Positions 23,379-33,403 are shown, counted from the first letter of the stretch. The stretch is DNA of 64,000 nucleotides from Sporosarcina trichiuri (GCF_030406775.1 NZ_CP129119.1:151001-215000), one strand, 5' to 3'. Notes: generated by a model from the letters alone, not told the origin. Numbers and translations are program-made.

Positions 23379-24101
23379 ATGGGCCGTAAGTGGAACAACA
23401 TCAAAGAAAAGAAGGCGTCAAAAGATGCGAATACCAGCCGGATTTACGCAAAATTCGGCCGTGAAATATATGTAGCAGCGAAACAGGGGGAACCGGATCC
23501 GGAATCGAACCAGGCGCTGAAGATCGTTCTGGAGCGTGCGAAGACGTACAGCGTTCCGAAAACGATCATCGAGCGGGCAATTGAGAAAGCAAAAGGCGGA
23601 GGCGACGAGAATTACGACGAACTCCGCTATGAAGGCTTCGGACCGAACGGCTCCATGGTCATTGTCGATGCACTGACAAACAACGTTAACCGGACAGCCT
23701 CCGAAGTGCGTGCAGCGTTCGGCAAAAACGGCGGCAACATGGGAGTCAGCGGCTCGGTCGCATATATGTTCGACCATACGGCGGTATTCGGTGTCGAAGG
23801 CAAAACAGCGGATGACGTACTGGAGCTGATGATGGAGCATGACGTCGACGTCAATGATATTTCGGAAGAGGACGGACAAGTGCTCGTCTACGCGGACCCA
23901 TCCGCATTCCACGATGTGCAGGAAGCGTTCAAAGCAGAGGGCATCACTGAGTTCACCGTCGCAGAACTGATGATGATCGCGCAGAATGATGTCCAGCTGG
24001 ATCCGGAAGCTGCCGAGCAGTTTGAAAAGATGATCGATGCCATCGAAGATCTGGAAGATGTGCAGCAGGTCTACCATAACGTCGATCTCGAAAACGAGTA
24101 A
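23379..24101 (+). CDS. yeeI: YebC/PmpR-family protein YeeI
   Basis: The 240-residue protein begins [20 protein letters not shown] and keeps the YebC family blocks [23 protein letters not shown] and [19 protein letters not shown]. It matches the YeeN/YeeI branch rather than the longer YrbC branch by its start. YebC-family proteins bind DNA as regulators and, more recently, have been linked to relief of ribosome stalling. The ATG at 23379 follows a cgagtgg site. It stands alone, with a terminator just after it. Confidence 0.93.
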   Translation: MGRKWNNIKEKKASKDANTSRIYAKFGREIYVAAKQGEPDPESNQALKIVLERAKTYSVPKTIIERAIEKAKGGGDENYDELRYEGFGPNGSMVIVDALTNNVNRTASEVRAAFGKNGGNMGVSGSVAYMFDHTAVFGVEGKTADDVLELMMEHDVDVNDISEEDGQVLVYADPSAFHDVQEAFKAEGITEFTVAELMMIAQNDVQLDPEAAEQFEKMIDAIEDLEDVQQVYHNVDLENE

Positions 24102-24107
24102 TGACTG

Positions 24108-24138
24108 GCCGTTCCGGGGAACCGGAGCGGCTTTTTTC
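24108..24138 (+). terminator. Terminator after yeeI
   Basis: gccgttccgg / ccggagcggc with one mismatch is followed by six T residues. Confidence 0.85.
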
Positions 24139-24264
24139 CGTCTGTATAAGGCCGCCTCCGTTTCTTGACTTGCAATAGGGGGTAGGCTAAACTTGTGACA
24201 GGTACGGACAGTGATTGAACACGCGCCCCTGTGCTGTTTTGCTGTCCCGGAATGGAGGAGCCTC

Positions 24265-25485
24265 ATGGAAAAAACGGATTTTCTGCCCGTCATACTCGGG
24301 TCTGATGACAACGCATACGGCATGGCACGCGCTTTCCATGAACAGTATGGGATTGTCAGCATCGTGGCGACGAAAGGCGAACTGCTGTCAACGATGCACA
24401 GTAAGATCGTCGACAAACGGATCTTTGCGGACTTCGACGAGCCTGCTGTGTTCGTCAAGAGCCTGCTGCAGCTGAAAGATGACCTGCTGGAACGCACGGA
24501 AAAACTTCTATTGATAGCAAGTAACGAAAACTACGTCGAGCTTGCGGTCCGCAGCCGCAGCGAGCTGGAACCTTATTACATATTGCCGTTTGTGGATGAA
24601 CAGATGATGGATGATATCATCTTCAAAGAGAACTTCTACGATATGGCTGAGAAATACAACCTGGATTACCCGGACACGGTCATGTTTGAAAAGGGCATGG
24701 ATCCCCACGCACCTCTTCCATTCGACTTTCCGGTTGTCGTCAAGCCTTCGGACAGCATGCGTTATTTCATCGCGCAGTTCGAAGGGAAAAAAAAGGCGTA
24801 CGTCCTCCATACGAAAGAGGAGTATGTCGATGCGATTGAGAAGATCTACGGCTCGTCTTACGATGGGAAACTGATTATCCAGGATTACATTCCCGGCGAT
24901 GATACGGTCATGCGCGTGCTGAATGCGTATTGCGACCGCAACGGCAAAGTGCGGATGATGTGCCTTGGACATGTGATCTTGGAAGACTACACGCCGGTTT
25001 TGATCGGCAACTACGTCGGCATCGTCGGCGAGGAGAACCAGGCATTGTACGACCAGTACAAAACGTTCCTTGAAGCGATCGGGTTCACCGGCTATGCGAA
25101 TATCGACTTGAAGTACGACCGCCGGGACGGCAAATATAAAATCTTCGAACTTAACATCCGTCAGGGACGCAGCAGTTTCTTCGTCACAGCGAACGGCTAC
25201 AACATGGCGAAGTATTTGGTGGAAGACCGTGTCTATCATCGGGACAACCCCGTGGAATACGGCCGCAACGAAGTTCTCTGGCATGCGGTGCCGCTTAAAC
25301 TGCTCGTCAAGTACACGATGGATGATCAGCTCAAAAGTCAGGTGAAACGGCTTATCCGCGAAGGGAAGACGGCGTCCACACTGTATTACGAGCAGGACAA
25401 GAACCTGATGCGCACGCTGAAACTCCGCAACTATTACCGCAGCTACTACAAGCGGTTCGATCAGTATTTTAAACACAAAGACTAA
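24265..25485 (+). CDS. ATP-grasp D-aspartate/D-glutamate ligase, peptidoglycan type (Asl-like)
   Basis: The 406-residue protein has an N-terminal Rossmann-like region (residues 1-110), then an ATP-grasp fold: VVVKPSDSMRYF (ATP-binding Lys), LIIQDYIPGDD, and FELNIRQGRSS with the metal-binding Glu/Asn. Size and order match the D-aspartate ligase Asl of Enterococcus/Lactococcus, which couples the beta-carboxylate of D-Asp to the Lys side chain of the peptidoglycan precursor. The neighbours are a FemX-type transferase and an Asp/Glu racemase, so the substrate is very likely D-Asp or D-Glu. The ATG at 24265 follows tggaggag. Confidence 0.8.
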   Translation: MEKTDFLPVILGSDDNAYGMARAFHEQYGIVSIVATKGELLSTMHSKIVDKRIFADFDEPAVFVKSLLQLKDDLLERTEKLLLIASNENYVELAVRSRSELEPYYILPFVDEQMMDDIIFKENFYDMAEKYNLDYPDTVMFEKGMDPHAPLPFDFPVVVKPSDSMRYFIAQFEGKKKAYVLHTKEEYVDAIEKIYGSSYDGKLIIQDYIPGDDTVMRVLNAYCDRNGKVRMMCLGHVILEDYTPVLIGNYVGIVGEENQALYDQYKTFLEAIGFTGYANIDLKYDRRDGKYKIFELNIRQGRSSFFVTANGYNMAKYLVEDRVYHRDNPVEYGRNEVLWHAVPLKLLVKYTMDDQLKSQVKRLIREGKTASTLYYEQDKNLMRTLKLRNYYRSYYKRFDQYFKHKD

Positions 25486-25547
25486 CGGCAATTGTACAGC
25501 CGCATCTGTCCTCGGCAGGTGTACTGCAGCTAAGGAGTGTCAATTCA

Positions 25548-26597
25548 GTGCCAATTTTGGATAAAAACAATGCGGCCGATGTCGGACGCTACAATGCGTT
25601 CATCCGGTCCTCTCCTCATCGGGCTTTGACACAGGACCTGAACTGGTCGCACGTTAAAGACGATTGGGGCAATGAACAAGTATATCTGGAAGAAGAGGGT
25701 GAGATTGTCGCGGCAATGTCCCTGCTCATCAAGCGCGTACCGGGCGGTTATTCGCTGCTCTATGCACCGCGCGGACCTGTCTGTGATGTTTACGATGAAA
25801 AGAAAGTGGCCGCGCTCATCAAAGAAGCTGAGCCGCTGGCGAAAAAGCACAAAGCGTTCGCTTTGAAAATGGATCCCGAAGCGGCATACGATGACCGGCT
25901 TGACCGGATCTACCGGGATGCCGGCTACACCGTGCACAACTCGGAAGCTGGAAAGGATGATCTCATCCAGCCGCGCATGAACATGATCGTCCAGCTCGAC
26001 GGGAAGGACGAGGAGACACTGATGGCGGGCTTCCGGAAAAAAACACGCAACCTGATCCGCAGTGCTGCGAAAAAAGGGGTCGAGACATCCTGGGCACGGA
26101 CCGATGATTATCTCACTGCGTTCTACGACATTTACAAGACGATGGCGGAGCGGAACCATATCACGACACGGTCGTATGAATACTTCGTCAAGCTCCGCGA
26201 TAACTTCGAAGGTCTCCGCGTCTATTTGATGACGCACGAAGGGGACAAGTTGGCCGGCGCTGTCACCATCAATTATAACGGTAAAATGTATTATCTTTAT
26301 GCCGGCAGCACGAACGTCAAACGCAACATGAACCCGAATCATCTTATGAACTTCGAGATGATGAAGTGGGGACTCGATGAAGGAGCGGTTTCATACGATT
26401 TAGGCGGTATTTTCAGCACGGATTCGGAAAAGGACGGCCTCTACTCATTCAAGAAGAGTTTCTTCAATGATGAAGAGGAAAGTGTGACAACATATATCGG
26501 CGAAATCGATCACGTCTACAAGCCGTTCCTGTACAGCATGTTCGTGAAAGTCGTGCCGAAGGTGCAGCAGCTGAAGAAAAAACTGAAACGCAATTGA
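25548..26597 (+). CDS. FemABX-family peptidyltransferase (FemX-like)
   Basis: The 349-residue protein consists of two GNAT-like domains: the first contains LLYAPRGPVCD and KMDPEAAYDD, the second contains FRKKTRNLIRSAAKKGVE and the C-terminal SYDLGGIF and LYSFKKSFF that mark Fem proteins. Like Weissella FemX it lacks the coiled-coil arm of FemA. Fem enzymes use aminoacyl-tRNA to add an L-amino acid or Gly to lipid II or its nucleotide precursor. Placed 62 bases after the ATP-grasp ligase gene, it probably adds a first L-amino acid or Gly or works in parallel on the same bridge. The GTG start follows taaggagtg. Confidence 0.88.
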   Translation: MPILDKNNAADVGRYNAFIRSSPHRALTQDLNWSHVKDDWGNEQVYLEEEGEIVAAMSLLIKRVPGGYSLLYAPRGPVCDVYDEKKVAALIKEAEPLAKKHKAFALKMDPEAAYDDRLDRIYRDAGYTVHNSEAGKDDLIQPRMNMIVQLDGKDEETLMAGFRKKTRNLIRSAAKKGVETSWARTDDYLTAFYDIYKTMAERNHITTRSYEYFVKLRDNFEGLRVYLMTHEGDKLAGAVTINYNGKMYYLYAGSTNVKRNMNPNHLMNFEMMKWGLDEGAVSYDLGGIFSTDSEKDGLYSFKKSFFNDEEESVTTYIGEIDHVYKPFLYSMFVKVVPKVQQLKKKLKRN

Positions 26598-26603
26598 ACA
26601 GGG

Positions 26604-26624
26604 GCTGCTCCGGCAGCTCTTTTT
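26604..26624 (+). terminator. Short terminator between femX-like and racemase genes
   Basis: gctgc-tccg-gcagc is followed by tcttttt. It suggests that the racemase is transcribed partly or wholly on its own. Confidence 0.65.
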
Positions 26625-26727
26625 CAATTGCCGGCCCCTGCTGGCGGAACTTAACGGATATCCGTTCGTTCCTATAAGAAGAGCATTCATCAAATATGAA
26701 AAATCCGTACAGAAAGTTAGATGACAT

Positions 26728-27426
26728 ATGAAAACATTAGGAATCATCGGCGGTGTCGGTCCGCTGGCTACGATGTATTACGGCAATATGGTTGTCAGGC
26801 TGACCGATGCAAAGACCGATCAGGAACACATCAACATGATCATCCTGAATGACACCGCAATTCCCGATCGTACGGCGTTCATTCTGGACGATACGAAGGA
26901 GGACCCTGTGCCCCGGCTCGTGGAAGACGCGAAGAAGCTCGAGGCGCTCGGCGCTGATGTCATTGCAATTCCCTGCAATACGGCCCATACATTCTACAGA
27001 GATATCCAGCAGGCCATCGGCATTCCGCTTATCCATATGGTGAGGGAGACGGCGGATCGGGCGGCGGCGGAAGGGGCGGTGCGTGTCGGGATCCTGGCGA
27101 CGACAGGTACGATCCGGGCCGGCGTCTACCAGGATGCCTGCAGACAGGCCGGACTGACACCTGTAGTGCCCGATGACAGCACCCAGCAGCTGGTGATGCG
27201 TGTCATCTATGATCAGGTGAAAGCGGGACAGCCTGCAGATGAAGCGGTCTGGAACGAAATCACCGCCGCTATGGAAGCACAGCAGTGCGACCGGATCATT
27301 CTCGGATGCACCGAGCTGTCGATCGTGAAGGAGGAACTGGCGCTCGGCAGCCGATTCATCGACGCACTCCGTGTTCTGTCCGAAACGACAGTCATCCGTT
27401 GTGGTGCACCTTTGAGAAATCGCTGA
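26728..27426 (+). CDS. Aspartate/glutamate racemase family protein
   Basis: The 232-residue protein begins MKTLGIIGGVGPLAT, typical of PLP-independent Asp/Glu racemases. Its two catalytic cysteines are in IPCNTAH (near residue 83) and ILGCTELS (near 195). It would convert L-Asp or L-Glu to the D form in the cytoplasm. Its place after an Asl-like D-amino-acid ligase recalls the racD-asl pair of Enterococcus faecium, so it probably supplies the D-residue for the peptidoglycan bridge. The ribosome site is weak, and it is separated by a small terminator from the femX-like gene. Confidence 0.9.
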   Translation: MKTLGIIGGVGPLATMYYGNMVVRLTDAKTDQEHINMIILNDTAIPDRTAFILDDTKEDPVPRLVEDAKKLEALGADVIAIPCNTAHTFYRDIQQAIGIPLIHMVRETADRAAAEGAVRVGILATTGTIRAGVYQDACRQAGLTPVVPDDSTQQLVMRVIYDQVKAGQPADEAVWNEITAAMEAQQCDRIILGCTELSIVKEELALGSRFIDALRVLSETTVIRCGAPLRNR

Positions 27427-27552
27427 GACAAAAGGTTTTCTGCCTCTCCGGCTTCTTTATTTTTCTTTGTCGAAATGCCCTGCTGTAAGGTTTACGACCC
27501 CTTTGGAAAAGGAATAGATAGATGGGTCCGAGAACAAGGAGGAACAAGCAAG

Positions 27553-27702
27553 ATGATGAAAATCGAAGAAACCAAAATGGATATGAAGCGCGAGGATGTC
27601 ATACAGCGCCTGGTGGATCGCGGTGTCTTTAAAATCGACGGAAAGCAATTGTATGAACTTCCATTCTACTCACTCATGAAAGAATATTATAAGCAAGTGT
27701 AA
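27553..27702 (+). CDS. Fur-regulated basic protein A-like small protein
   Basis: The 49-residue protein has a core (REDVIQRLVDRGVFKIDGKQ, then LYELPFYSLMKEYYK) that matches the FbpA family pattern RxxLIxxLxxxGVYK-x(2-3)-LYELxLxxLexEY. In B. subtilis FbpA works with the FsrA small RNA in the iron-sparing response. The ATG at 27553 follows aaggaggaac; the earlier open frame has no ribosome site. I looked for a Fur box just upstream and did not find a convincing one, so control by Fur is uncertain here. Followed by a hairpin terminator. Confidence 0.75.
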   Translation: MMKIEETKMDMKREDVIQRLVDRGVFKIDGKQLYELPFYSLMKEYYKQV

Positions 27703-27709
27703 TGCTGAC

Positions 27710-27743
27710 AGCCGGTTAAGGACTTTTCCCTTAGCCGGTTTTG
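27710..27743 (+). terminator. Terminator after the FbpA-like gene
   Basis: gccggttaagg / ccttagccgg with one G-U pair is followed by tttt. Confidence 0.8.
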
Positions 27744-27777
27744 TTATCAGGGAAAAACACGGAAACGGGGAGATGTC

Positions 27778-29235
27778 ATGAACAGCAGTACATCGATACG
27801 GGACAAGTTCCGCTGGGTGATCGATACCGATATTTTGACGCTGCAGCAGGCGATGGAGGACGGCAGACTGACCGCCGAACAATTGGTCCTGTTCTATTTG
27901 GACCGGATAGCAACTGTCGGACAGGAGACGGACGCTGTTCTCGAAGTGAACCCGCACGCACTGCAGATTGCACAGATGCTCGACGGGGAGCGGCAGCAGA
28001 CAGGCAGACGTTCCATGCTGCACGGGATCCCGATCCTTTTGAAAGACAACATGGATACCGGAGACGCGATGCATACAAGCGCGGGCAGCCTGGCGCTTGC
28101 GGATTATTATGCGCCGCGCGATTCGTTCCTGGCTGCAAAACTGCGCGAAGCGGGAGCAGTCCTTCTCGGAAAGACGAATATGACGGAATGGGCGAATTTC
28201 CTGTCCGAGGATATGCCGAACGGCTACAGTTCCCGCGGAGGGCAAGTCAAAAACCCTTACGGTCCCTTCGAAGTCGGCGGTTCAAGCTCGGGCTCCGCTG
28301 TGGCCGCGTCAGCAAGTCTGGCAGCCGCATGCATGGGGACGGAGACGACAGGGTCGATCATCCATCCGGCTGCACAGAACGGGATTGTCGGATTGAAACC
28401 GACCGTCGGCGCCATCAGCAGGCGGGGCATCATTCCGCTGTCGGTATCGCAGGATACGCCTGGTCCGATGGCGAGAACAGTTTCAGATGCGGCTATCGTA
28501 TTCCAGGCGTTGCTCGGAGAGGATCCGGAAGACCCAGTCACAGCGACCTGCCCATTCCGGGCGGCTGACGATTGGCTTGGCTTCCTGTCCGAGGATTCGC
28601 TGGCAGGCGTCAGGGTCGGTGTCGCCCGATCGATCTTCGCACGCGAAGTGTCCGATGAACGGATGGGGCTGTTCGAGTCGGCGCTGGCTGTACTGGAGCA
28701 GGCAGGTGCGATTATCAGAACGATCGACTTAGGGACGAAGGAAGATGACTTATGGTATGACGTACTGCTGCACGAGTGCAAGGCCGCGCTGAACGCGTAT
28801 CTCGGCAGGACCCCTGCAGTAAACCCGATCCGCTCAGTCGATGACATCATCCGTTACAACGAAGAACATCCGGCGGATACCCTCGCTTATGGCCAGGAGC
28901 TGCTGAAGGACATCAACAATCGGAGTGGCAGATTGACGGAACCTGCATATATTGAAGCACTCATCCGGAACCGCCATCTCGCTGAGAATGTCGCTCTCGG
29001 GAAAGCGATGGAGGAAAACGGGGTGGACGTGCTCGTATTCCCTCAGGATCACGGTTGCAGCTTTGAAGCGGCTGCAGGCTATCCGTCCGTCACGGTCCCG
29101 GCTGGTGTAACTGCGGAAGGCGAGCCATTCGGGCTGACGTTCACAGGGGAAGCATTCTCGGAACCGGACCTGATCGGCTATGCCTATGCATTCGAACAGC
29201 TGACACAGGCAAGGCAGACACCCTCAATTGTCTAG
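27778..29235 (+). CDS. Amidase-signature family hydrolase
   Basis: The 485-residue protein has the amidase signature: catalytic Lys in GIPILLKDN (near residue 86), SSG-type glycine-serine segment GGSSSGSAVAAS and the second Ser region GTETTGSIIHPA with the Ser-cisSer-Lys triad. Such enzymes hydrolyse amides of varied structure; the substrate is not predictable. It lacks the GatA tRNA-amidotransferase signs and neighbours (gatB/gatC). A ggggag ribosome site precedes the ATG. It is transcribed alone between the FbpA-like and helicase genes. The long open frame on the other strand is an artefact. Confidence 0.9.
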   Translation: MNSSTSIRDKFRWVIDTDILTLQQAMEDGRLTAEQLVLFYLDRIATVGQETDAVLEVNPHALQIAQMLDGERQQTGRRSMLHGIPILLKDNMDTGDAMHTSAGSLALADYYAPRDSFLAAKLREAGAVLLGKTNMTEWANFLSEDMPNGYSSRGGQVKNPYGPFEVGGSSSGSAVAASASLAAACMGTETTGSIIHPAAQNGIVGLKPTVGAISRRGIIPLSVSQDTPGPMARTVSDAAIVFQALLGEDPEDPVTATCPFRAADDWLGFLSEDSLAGVRVGVARSIFAREVSDERMGLFESALAVLEQAGAIIRTIDLGTKEDDLWYDVLLHECKAALNAYLGRTPAVNPIRSVDDIIRYNEEHPADTLAYGQELLKDINNRSGRLTEPAYIEALIRNRHLAENVALGKAMEENGVDVLVFPQDHGCSFEAAAGYPSVTVPAGVTAEGEPFGLTFTGEAFSEPDLIGYAYAFEQLTQARQTPSIV

Positions 29236-29302
29236 AAGTGACTAACAAGCGGACCTCCAGTTATGGTAAACTGGAAGGAAGAGAGTGAAAGAGGGGATGG
29301 CT

Positions 29303-30463
29303 ATGTCCTTTTTAGAAGGATTTGAACGTACGGTTCAGGAAAAATGGAAATTCGAGAACGCAATGCCCATCCAGGAACAGATGATTCCGGAGATGCTGGC
29401 CGGACGTGATGTTGTCGCAGAATCACCGACAGGGTCGGGAAAGACGCTTGCGTACGTACTGCCGCTGCTGAATTTGACAGACGGCAGCAGAAAGCAGACG
29501 CAGGCACTGATCATCGCGCCTTCACAGGAATTATCGATGCAGATCGTCAATGTTATCCGTGAATGGGTGGCAGGTACACAGGTAACGGTCACCCAGCTGA
29601 TCGGCGGCGCCAACATGCAGCGTCAGATCGAGAAGCTGAAGAAGAAACCGACCATCGTTGTCGGGACCCCAGGCCGGCTGGCGGAACTCATCAAGAACAA
29701 AAAGCTCAAGATGACGGAAGTCCGCCATATCATATTGGATGAGGGCGACCAGCTGCTGTCACGCGAAAACCGGGTCATGGTAAAAGGGATCATCGAGGCG
29801 TCACATGAAGGACGGCAGGTCGCTGTCGTCTCCGCGACAATCACGGAAGAGATTGAGGACGTGGCGTCACGTTTCATGAAAGACCCGATCCGGCTGAAAG
29901 TGACGGCCGAAGAGATGCCTGCCTCCGGGGAAGTCATCCATTCGTATGTGAAGACGGATGTAAGGAACAAAACGGATCTCCTGCGGGGATTGTCACACGT
30001 GGAAGGCATGCGGGGACTCGCATTCCTGAATAATGTCGACCAGCTGCGCATGAAAGAGATGAAACTCCAATACGAGGGCGCTCCCGTCGGCGTGCTCTAT
30101 TCGGATATGACGAAGTTCGAGCGGCAGGAGACGCTCGATAAGTTCCGGAAGGGGGAGATCCGTATCCTCATCGCCACCGACCTCGCGGCACGCGGACTCG
30201 ATATCGAAGGATTGACGCATGTCATCCATGTCAACGTCCCGCACACGATCGAGCAGTATGTCCATCGTTCCGGACGGACTGGCAGGGCGGGAGCGGACGG
30301 AGAAGTACTGACGCTGCTGTCCTATGCGGAGGAACGGGATTACCGGAAACTTTCAAAAGGCTACAAGCCCGTGCAGAAAGTGTGGCACGGCGGAAAACTG
30401 ATCGAGGGCAATTCCAAGACGGTCGGCACTTCAGCCCGCACGATGCCGAAAAAGAAAAACTAA
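29303..30463 (+). CDS. DEAD-box-type RNA helicase, YfmL-like
   Basis: The 386-residue protein carries both RecA-like lobes only: Q-motif PIQEQMIPEML, motif I ESPTGSGKT, motif Ia APSQELSMQI, motif II reading DEGDQLL instead of DEAD, motif III SAT, and then RGLDIEGLTH and HRSGRTGR in lobe 2. With no C-terminal extension it resembles B. subtilis YfmL, a helicase that assists 50S ribosome assembly in the cold. The DEAD motif's Ala is Gly here and its second Asp is kept. The ATG at 29303 is better spaced from gagggg than that at 29297. Confidence 0.88.
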   Translation: MSFLEGFERTVQEKWKFENAMPIQEQMIPEMLAGRDVVAESPTGSGKTLAYVLPLLNLTDGSRKQTQALIIAPSQELSMQIVNVIREWVAGTQVTVTQLIGGANMQRQIEKLKKKPTIVVGTPGRLAELIKNKKLKMTEVRHIILDEGDQLLSRENRVMVKGIIEASHEGRQVAVVSATITEEIEDVASRFMKDPIRLKVTAEEMPASGEVIHSYVKTDVRNKTDLLRGLSHVEGMRGLAFLNNVDQLRMKEMKLQYEGAPVGVLYSDMTKFERQETLDKFRKGEIRILIATDLAARGLDIEGLTHVIHVNVPHTIEQYVHRSGRTGRAGADGEVLTLLSYAEERDYRKLSKGYKPVQKVWHGGKLIEGNSKTVGTSARTMPKKKN

Positions 30464-30505
30464 CAAAAAAGGTCCTGCCCGGAGTGTTCCGGGCAGGACC
30501 TTTTT

Positions 30506-30506
<1 letters not shown>
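30464..30506. terminator. Bidirectional terminator
   Basis: aaaaaaggtcctgcccgga pairs with its complement ending ggacctttttt, between two convergent genes. Confidence 0.92.
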
Positions 30507-31333
<827 letters not shown>

Positions 31334-31702
31334 CTACAGTTTGAACACTTTAATGCCCTGGACGATGTTCCAGATCAGGACGATCAGGAACAGGAAGCCG
31401 TAAGCGAGCATGATGAGCAGCGGGGCGGCGCCCATGTAACTGTAGGATTCCAGCATCCCGGCTGCACCCGGATCGGTCAGTAGCTGTTCAGTACGGGTCT
31501 TCATCGTAAGCAGGCGGAAAAACGAAAATACGGAAGCGGCAGCGATCAGAAATGCGGGAATCAGATGGGAAATGAAGGCCCGTTTGGAATGGTGCTTGAC
31601 GTCCCGGTCCTCCACAGCAAACCAGACGATGAGCGGAACGAGAAGGGGGGCGAAAAAGATGCTGAAGTAGCTGAGAGACGAAAGCGCTTTAGCGGATGTC
31701 AT
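31334..31702 (-). CDS. DUF4870 membrane protein
   Basis: The 122-residue protein has three or four hydrophobic segments. The pattern LSYFSIFFAPLLVPLIVWFAVEDRDVKHHSKRAFISHLIP is that of DUF4870 (Tic20-like) proteins, in which the HxKRAF segment follows the second helix. It sits in the cytoplasmic membrane; its role is unknown. The ATG at 31702 has a good gaaaggag site. It is a single-gene unit between mapB and a TspO-like gene, transcribed in the same direction. Confidence 0.85.
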   Translation of the reverse strand: MTSAKALSSLSYFSIFFAPLLVPLIVWFAVEDRDVKHHSKRAFISHLIPAFLIAAASVFSFFRLLTMKTRTEQLLTDPGAAGMLESYSYMGAAPLLIMLAYGFLFLIVLIWNIVQGIKVFKL

Positions 31703-31787
31703 GGCAGGAGGCTCCTTTCAGAGAAACGGTTTGTTCATCAGTATAGCCATTCCTCCCGCAAAACCTACATGGAATTCAGCGGGTACG

Positions 31788-31824
31788 GGAAAACCCTGTC
31801 CCGGCATATGCTAGAACAGGGTTT
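31788..31824 (-). terminator. Terminator overlapping the end of the TspO-like gene
   Basis: aaaccctgt / acagggttt, read leftward, ends in gggtttt; the stop codon of the gene at 31811 lies inside the loop. Confidence 0.7.
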
Positions 31825-32545
31825 CCTCAGATTTCGATTGCACGGTTGAAGGCGAAAGAATCCAATACCCGAAGACCATGAGCGCCATCAGGAATAATGC
31901 AGAAAGAGTGATGAAAAGCTCATCCATCCAGACATTCACGATAATGCCGAGGAAAACCCAGAGAATGACGGCTGTAATCGCTCCATCCCTGTGGTGAAAG
32001 CTGAAATGCAGCGCCACCGCTGCCAGTATCGATAAATTGAGGATTGTCCATAATACAATACTGAGACCGAGCCTGCTCCATTCATCGAAGACAAGAAGAT
32101 AGTTGGCATTCAAGACAAGGTCCACGATTGTCCATGCGAGAAACAAGGAAATCGGCACACGGCCGGCGAGATCATTACGCTTCTTCGGATACGTCCGGTA
32201 AAGCAGATACAATGTGATAAGAAGTACGATGGTAACAGTAAATGCCCGTGCATAATGACTGTAATGCCAAAGAGGGAACCAGACTGCATTCAGCAGGCAG
32301 GCAATTGAAAAAAGGACAATCCGTAATGGTGCGGAGAAATCCGAAGATCGCATCTTTATGATCCAATAGGCGAGAATCACGAGCAGCAGCGGACGGATCA
32401 GGAGTGCATAGTCAGCAGGCAGCAGCAGGACTGGAAGTTTATGGGCGATTTCAATTGTTGTCTGGCCATTGACCGGAATCGTGTTCGAAAGAAGAACCGA
32501 TCCGGTGAGCAAAAGAAAAGCGAAAGAACAAATCATTTTTTTCAT
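31811..32545 (-). CDS. Seven-TM membrane protein, TspO/MBR-like
   Basis: The 244-residue protein has a signal-like first helix and about six more hydrophobic helices. The stretch LNAVWFPLWHYSHYARAFTVTIVLLITLYLLYRTYP followed by RVPISLFLAWTIVDLVLNANYLL resembles the NaxWxxxW and RxPxSlxxaW elements of the TspO/MBR family. It also resembles longer tryptophan-rich sensory-protein relatives found in Bacillales. TspO proteins bind porphyrins or lipids; this function has not been shown for the long relatives. The start has a caggagg site. Moderate confidence in the family call. Confidence 0.65.
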   Translation of the reverse strand: MKKMICSFAFLLLTGSVLLSNTIPVNGQTTIEIAHKLPVLLLPADYALLIRPLLLVILAYWIIKMRSSDFSAPLRIVLFSIACLLNAVWFPLWHYSHYARAFTVTIVLLITLYLLYRTYPKKRNDLAGRVPISLFLAWTIVDLVLNANYLLVFDEWSRLGLSIVLWTILNLSILAAVALHFSFHHRDGAITAVILWVFLGIIVNVWMDELFITLSALFLMALMVFGYWILSPSTVQSKSEETLF

Positions 32546-32751
32546 GTACTATCCTCCTGACTTTAGTATACTAGGAAGCAGCAGGCAGTAAGGATGCATT
32601 TATGAAGTTTTCATAACAATTCACTTGAAATGTACACATATGAGGAAAAGCGGTCAATTTGAATAACATGGTATAATCATCAGGACCGCAGGCATTTTTG
32701 TAATTGTTCAGCGGCTATTGCATACTGCCGCTGTGAGGAGTGAATCGGATT

Positions 32752-33297
32752 GTGATCATACTTGAAGGGAATCGATGTTATCTCCGTATATTGACGGAAG
32801 AAGATGCTGTTGTCTTCACCGAGCTGGTATCCCGTAACAGGGAGTATTGGACGGTTTTTGAACCGCGTCACGATGCGAGCTATTACACTGTCGGCATGCA
32901 GCGTGAAAAAATCCGTGAATCCCTGTATCAGATGCGTGACCGGCGAGAATACAACTTCGGTATCTTCGACAGTGAAACGAGCCGGATCGTCGGGCAGATA
33001 TCACTGTACAGCATCAAACGGCTGCCGTTCTCCAGCGGCTTTGTCGGCTATTCCATCGATCATGCAGCTGCAGGGCAGGGAATCGGCTCCGAAGCACTGC
33101 ATCTCATTACCGAATTTGCATTTGAAACAGCAGGACTCCATCGTGTGGAAGCCTACGTTTCACCCCGCAATATCGCATCGATCCGTGTGCTGGAGAAAGC
33201 CGGCTACAGCCAAGAAGGGCTTCATCGGAAACTGCTCTACATCAATGGGGTCTGGGAGGATCATTACATGTATGCCCGGCTTGAAGACGATTTTTGA
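32752..33297 (+). CDS. GNAT N-acetyltransferase (RimJ/YdaF type)
   Basis: The 181-residue protein has the RimJ/RimL layout: LEGNRCYLRILTEEDAVVF at the start, acetyl-CoA loop AAAGQGIGSEAL near residue 110 and VSPRNIASIRVLEKAGYSQEG. The C-terminus GVWEDHYMYA is typical of YdaF-type ribosomal-protein acetyltransferases; the substrate is unproven. The GTG at 32752 was chosen over the GTG at 32740 because the gaggag site is too close to the latter. Upstream (32546-32739) there is only a promoter-like ggtataat at 32671 and no gene. Confidence 0.88.
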   Translation: MIILEGNRCYLRILTEEDAVVFTELVSRNREYWTVFEPRHDASYYTVGMQREKIRESLYQMRDRREYNFGIFDSETSRIVGQISLYSIKRLPFSSGFVGYSIDHAAAGQGIGSEALHLITEFAFETAGLHRVEAYVSPRNIASIRVLEKAGYSQEGLHRKLLYINGVWEDHYMYARLEDDF

Positions 33298-33355
33298 AAG
33301 GGTAAGGCCGCGTGGCGGTATTTGAAAAGCCGTCTCCGGATTCTGTTTCACCATT

Positions 33356-33403
33356 GAAAAACGCATTTCGCTGACCATTCCAGTCTGCAAAATGCGTTTT
33401 TTG
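33356..33403. terminator. Bidirectional terminator
   Basis: aaaaacgcattt / aaaatgcgttttt flank a 20-nt loop between convergent genes. Confidence 0.85.

Noticed and set aside
23418..25491. Long minus-strand frames (359 and 327 residues)
   Set aside because: They are antisense to yeeI and the ATP-grasp ligase, which have clear family motifs.
27427..27552. Fur box before the FbpA-like gene
   Set aside because: No 19-bp or 7-1-7 Fur-type inverted repeat is recognisable in the 125 bp upstream.
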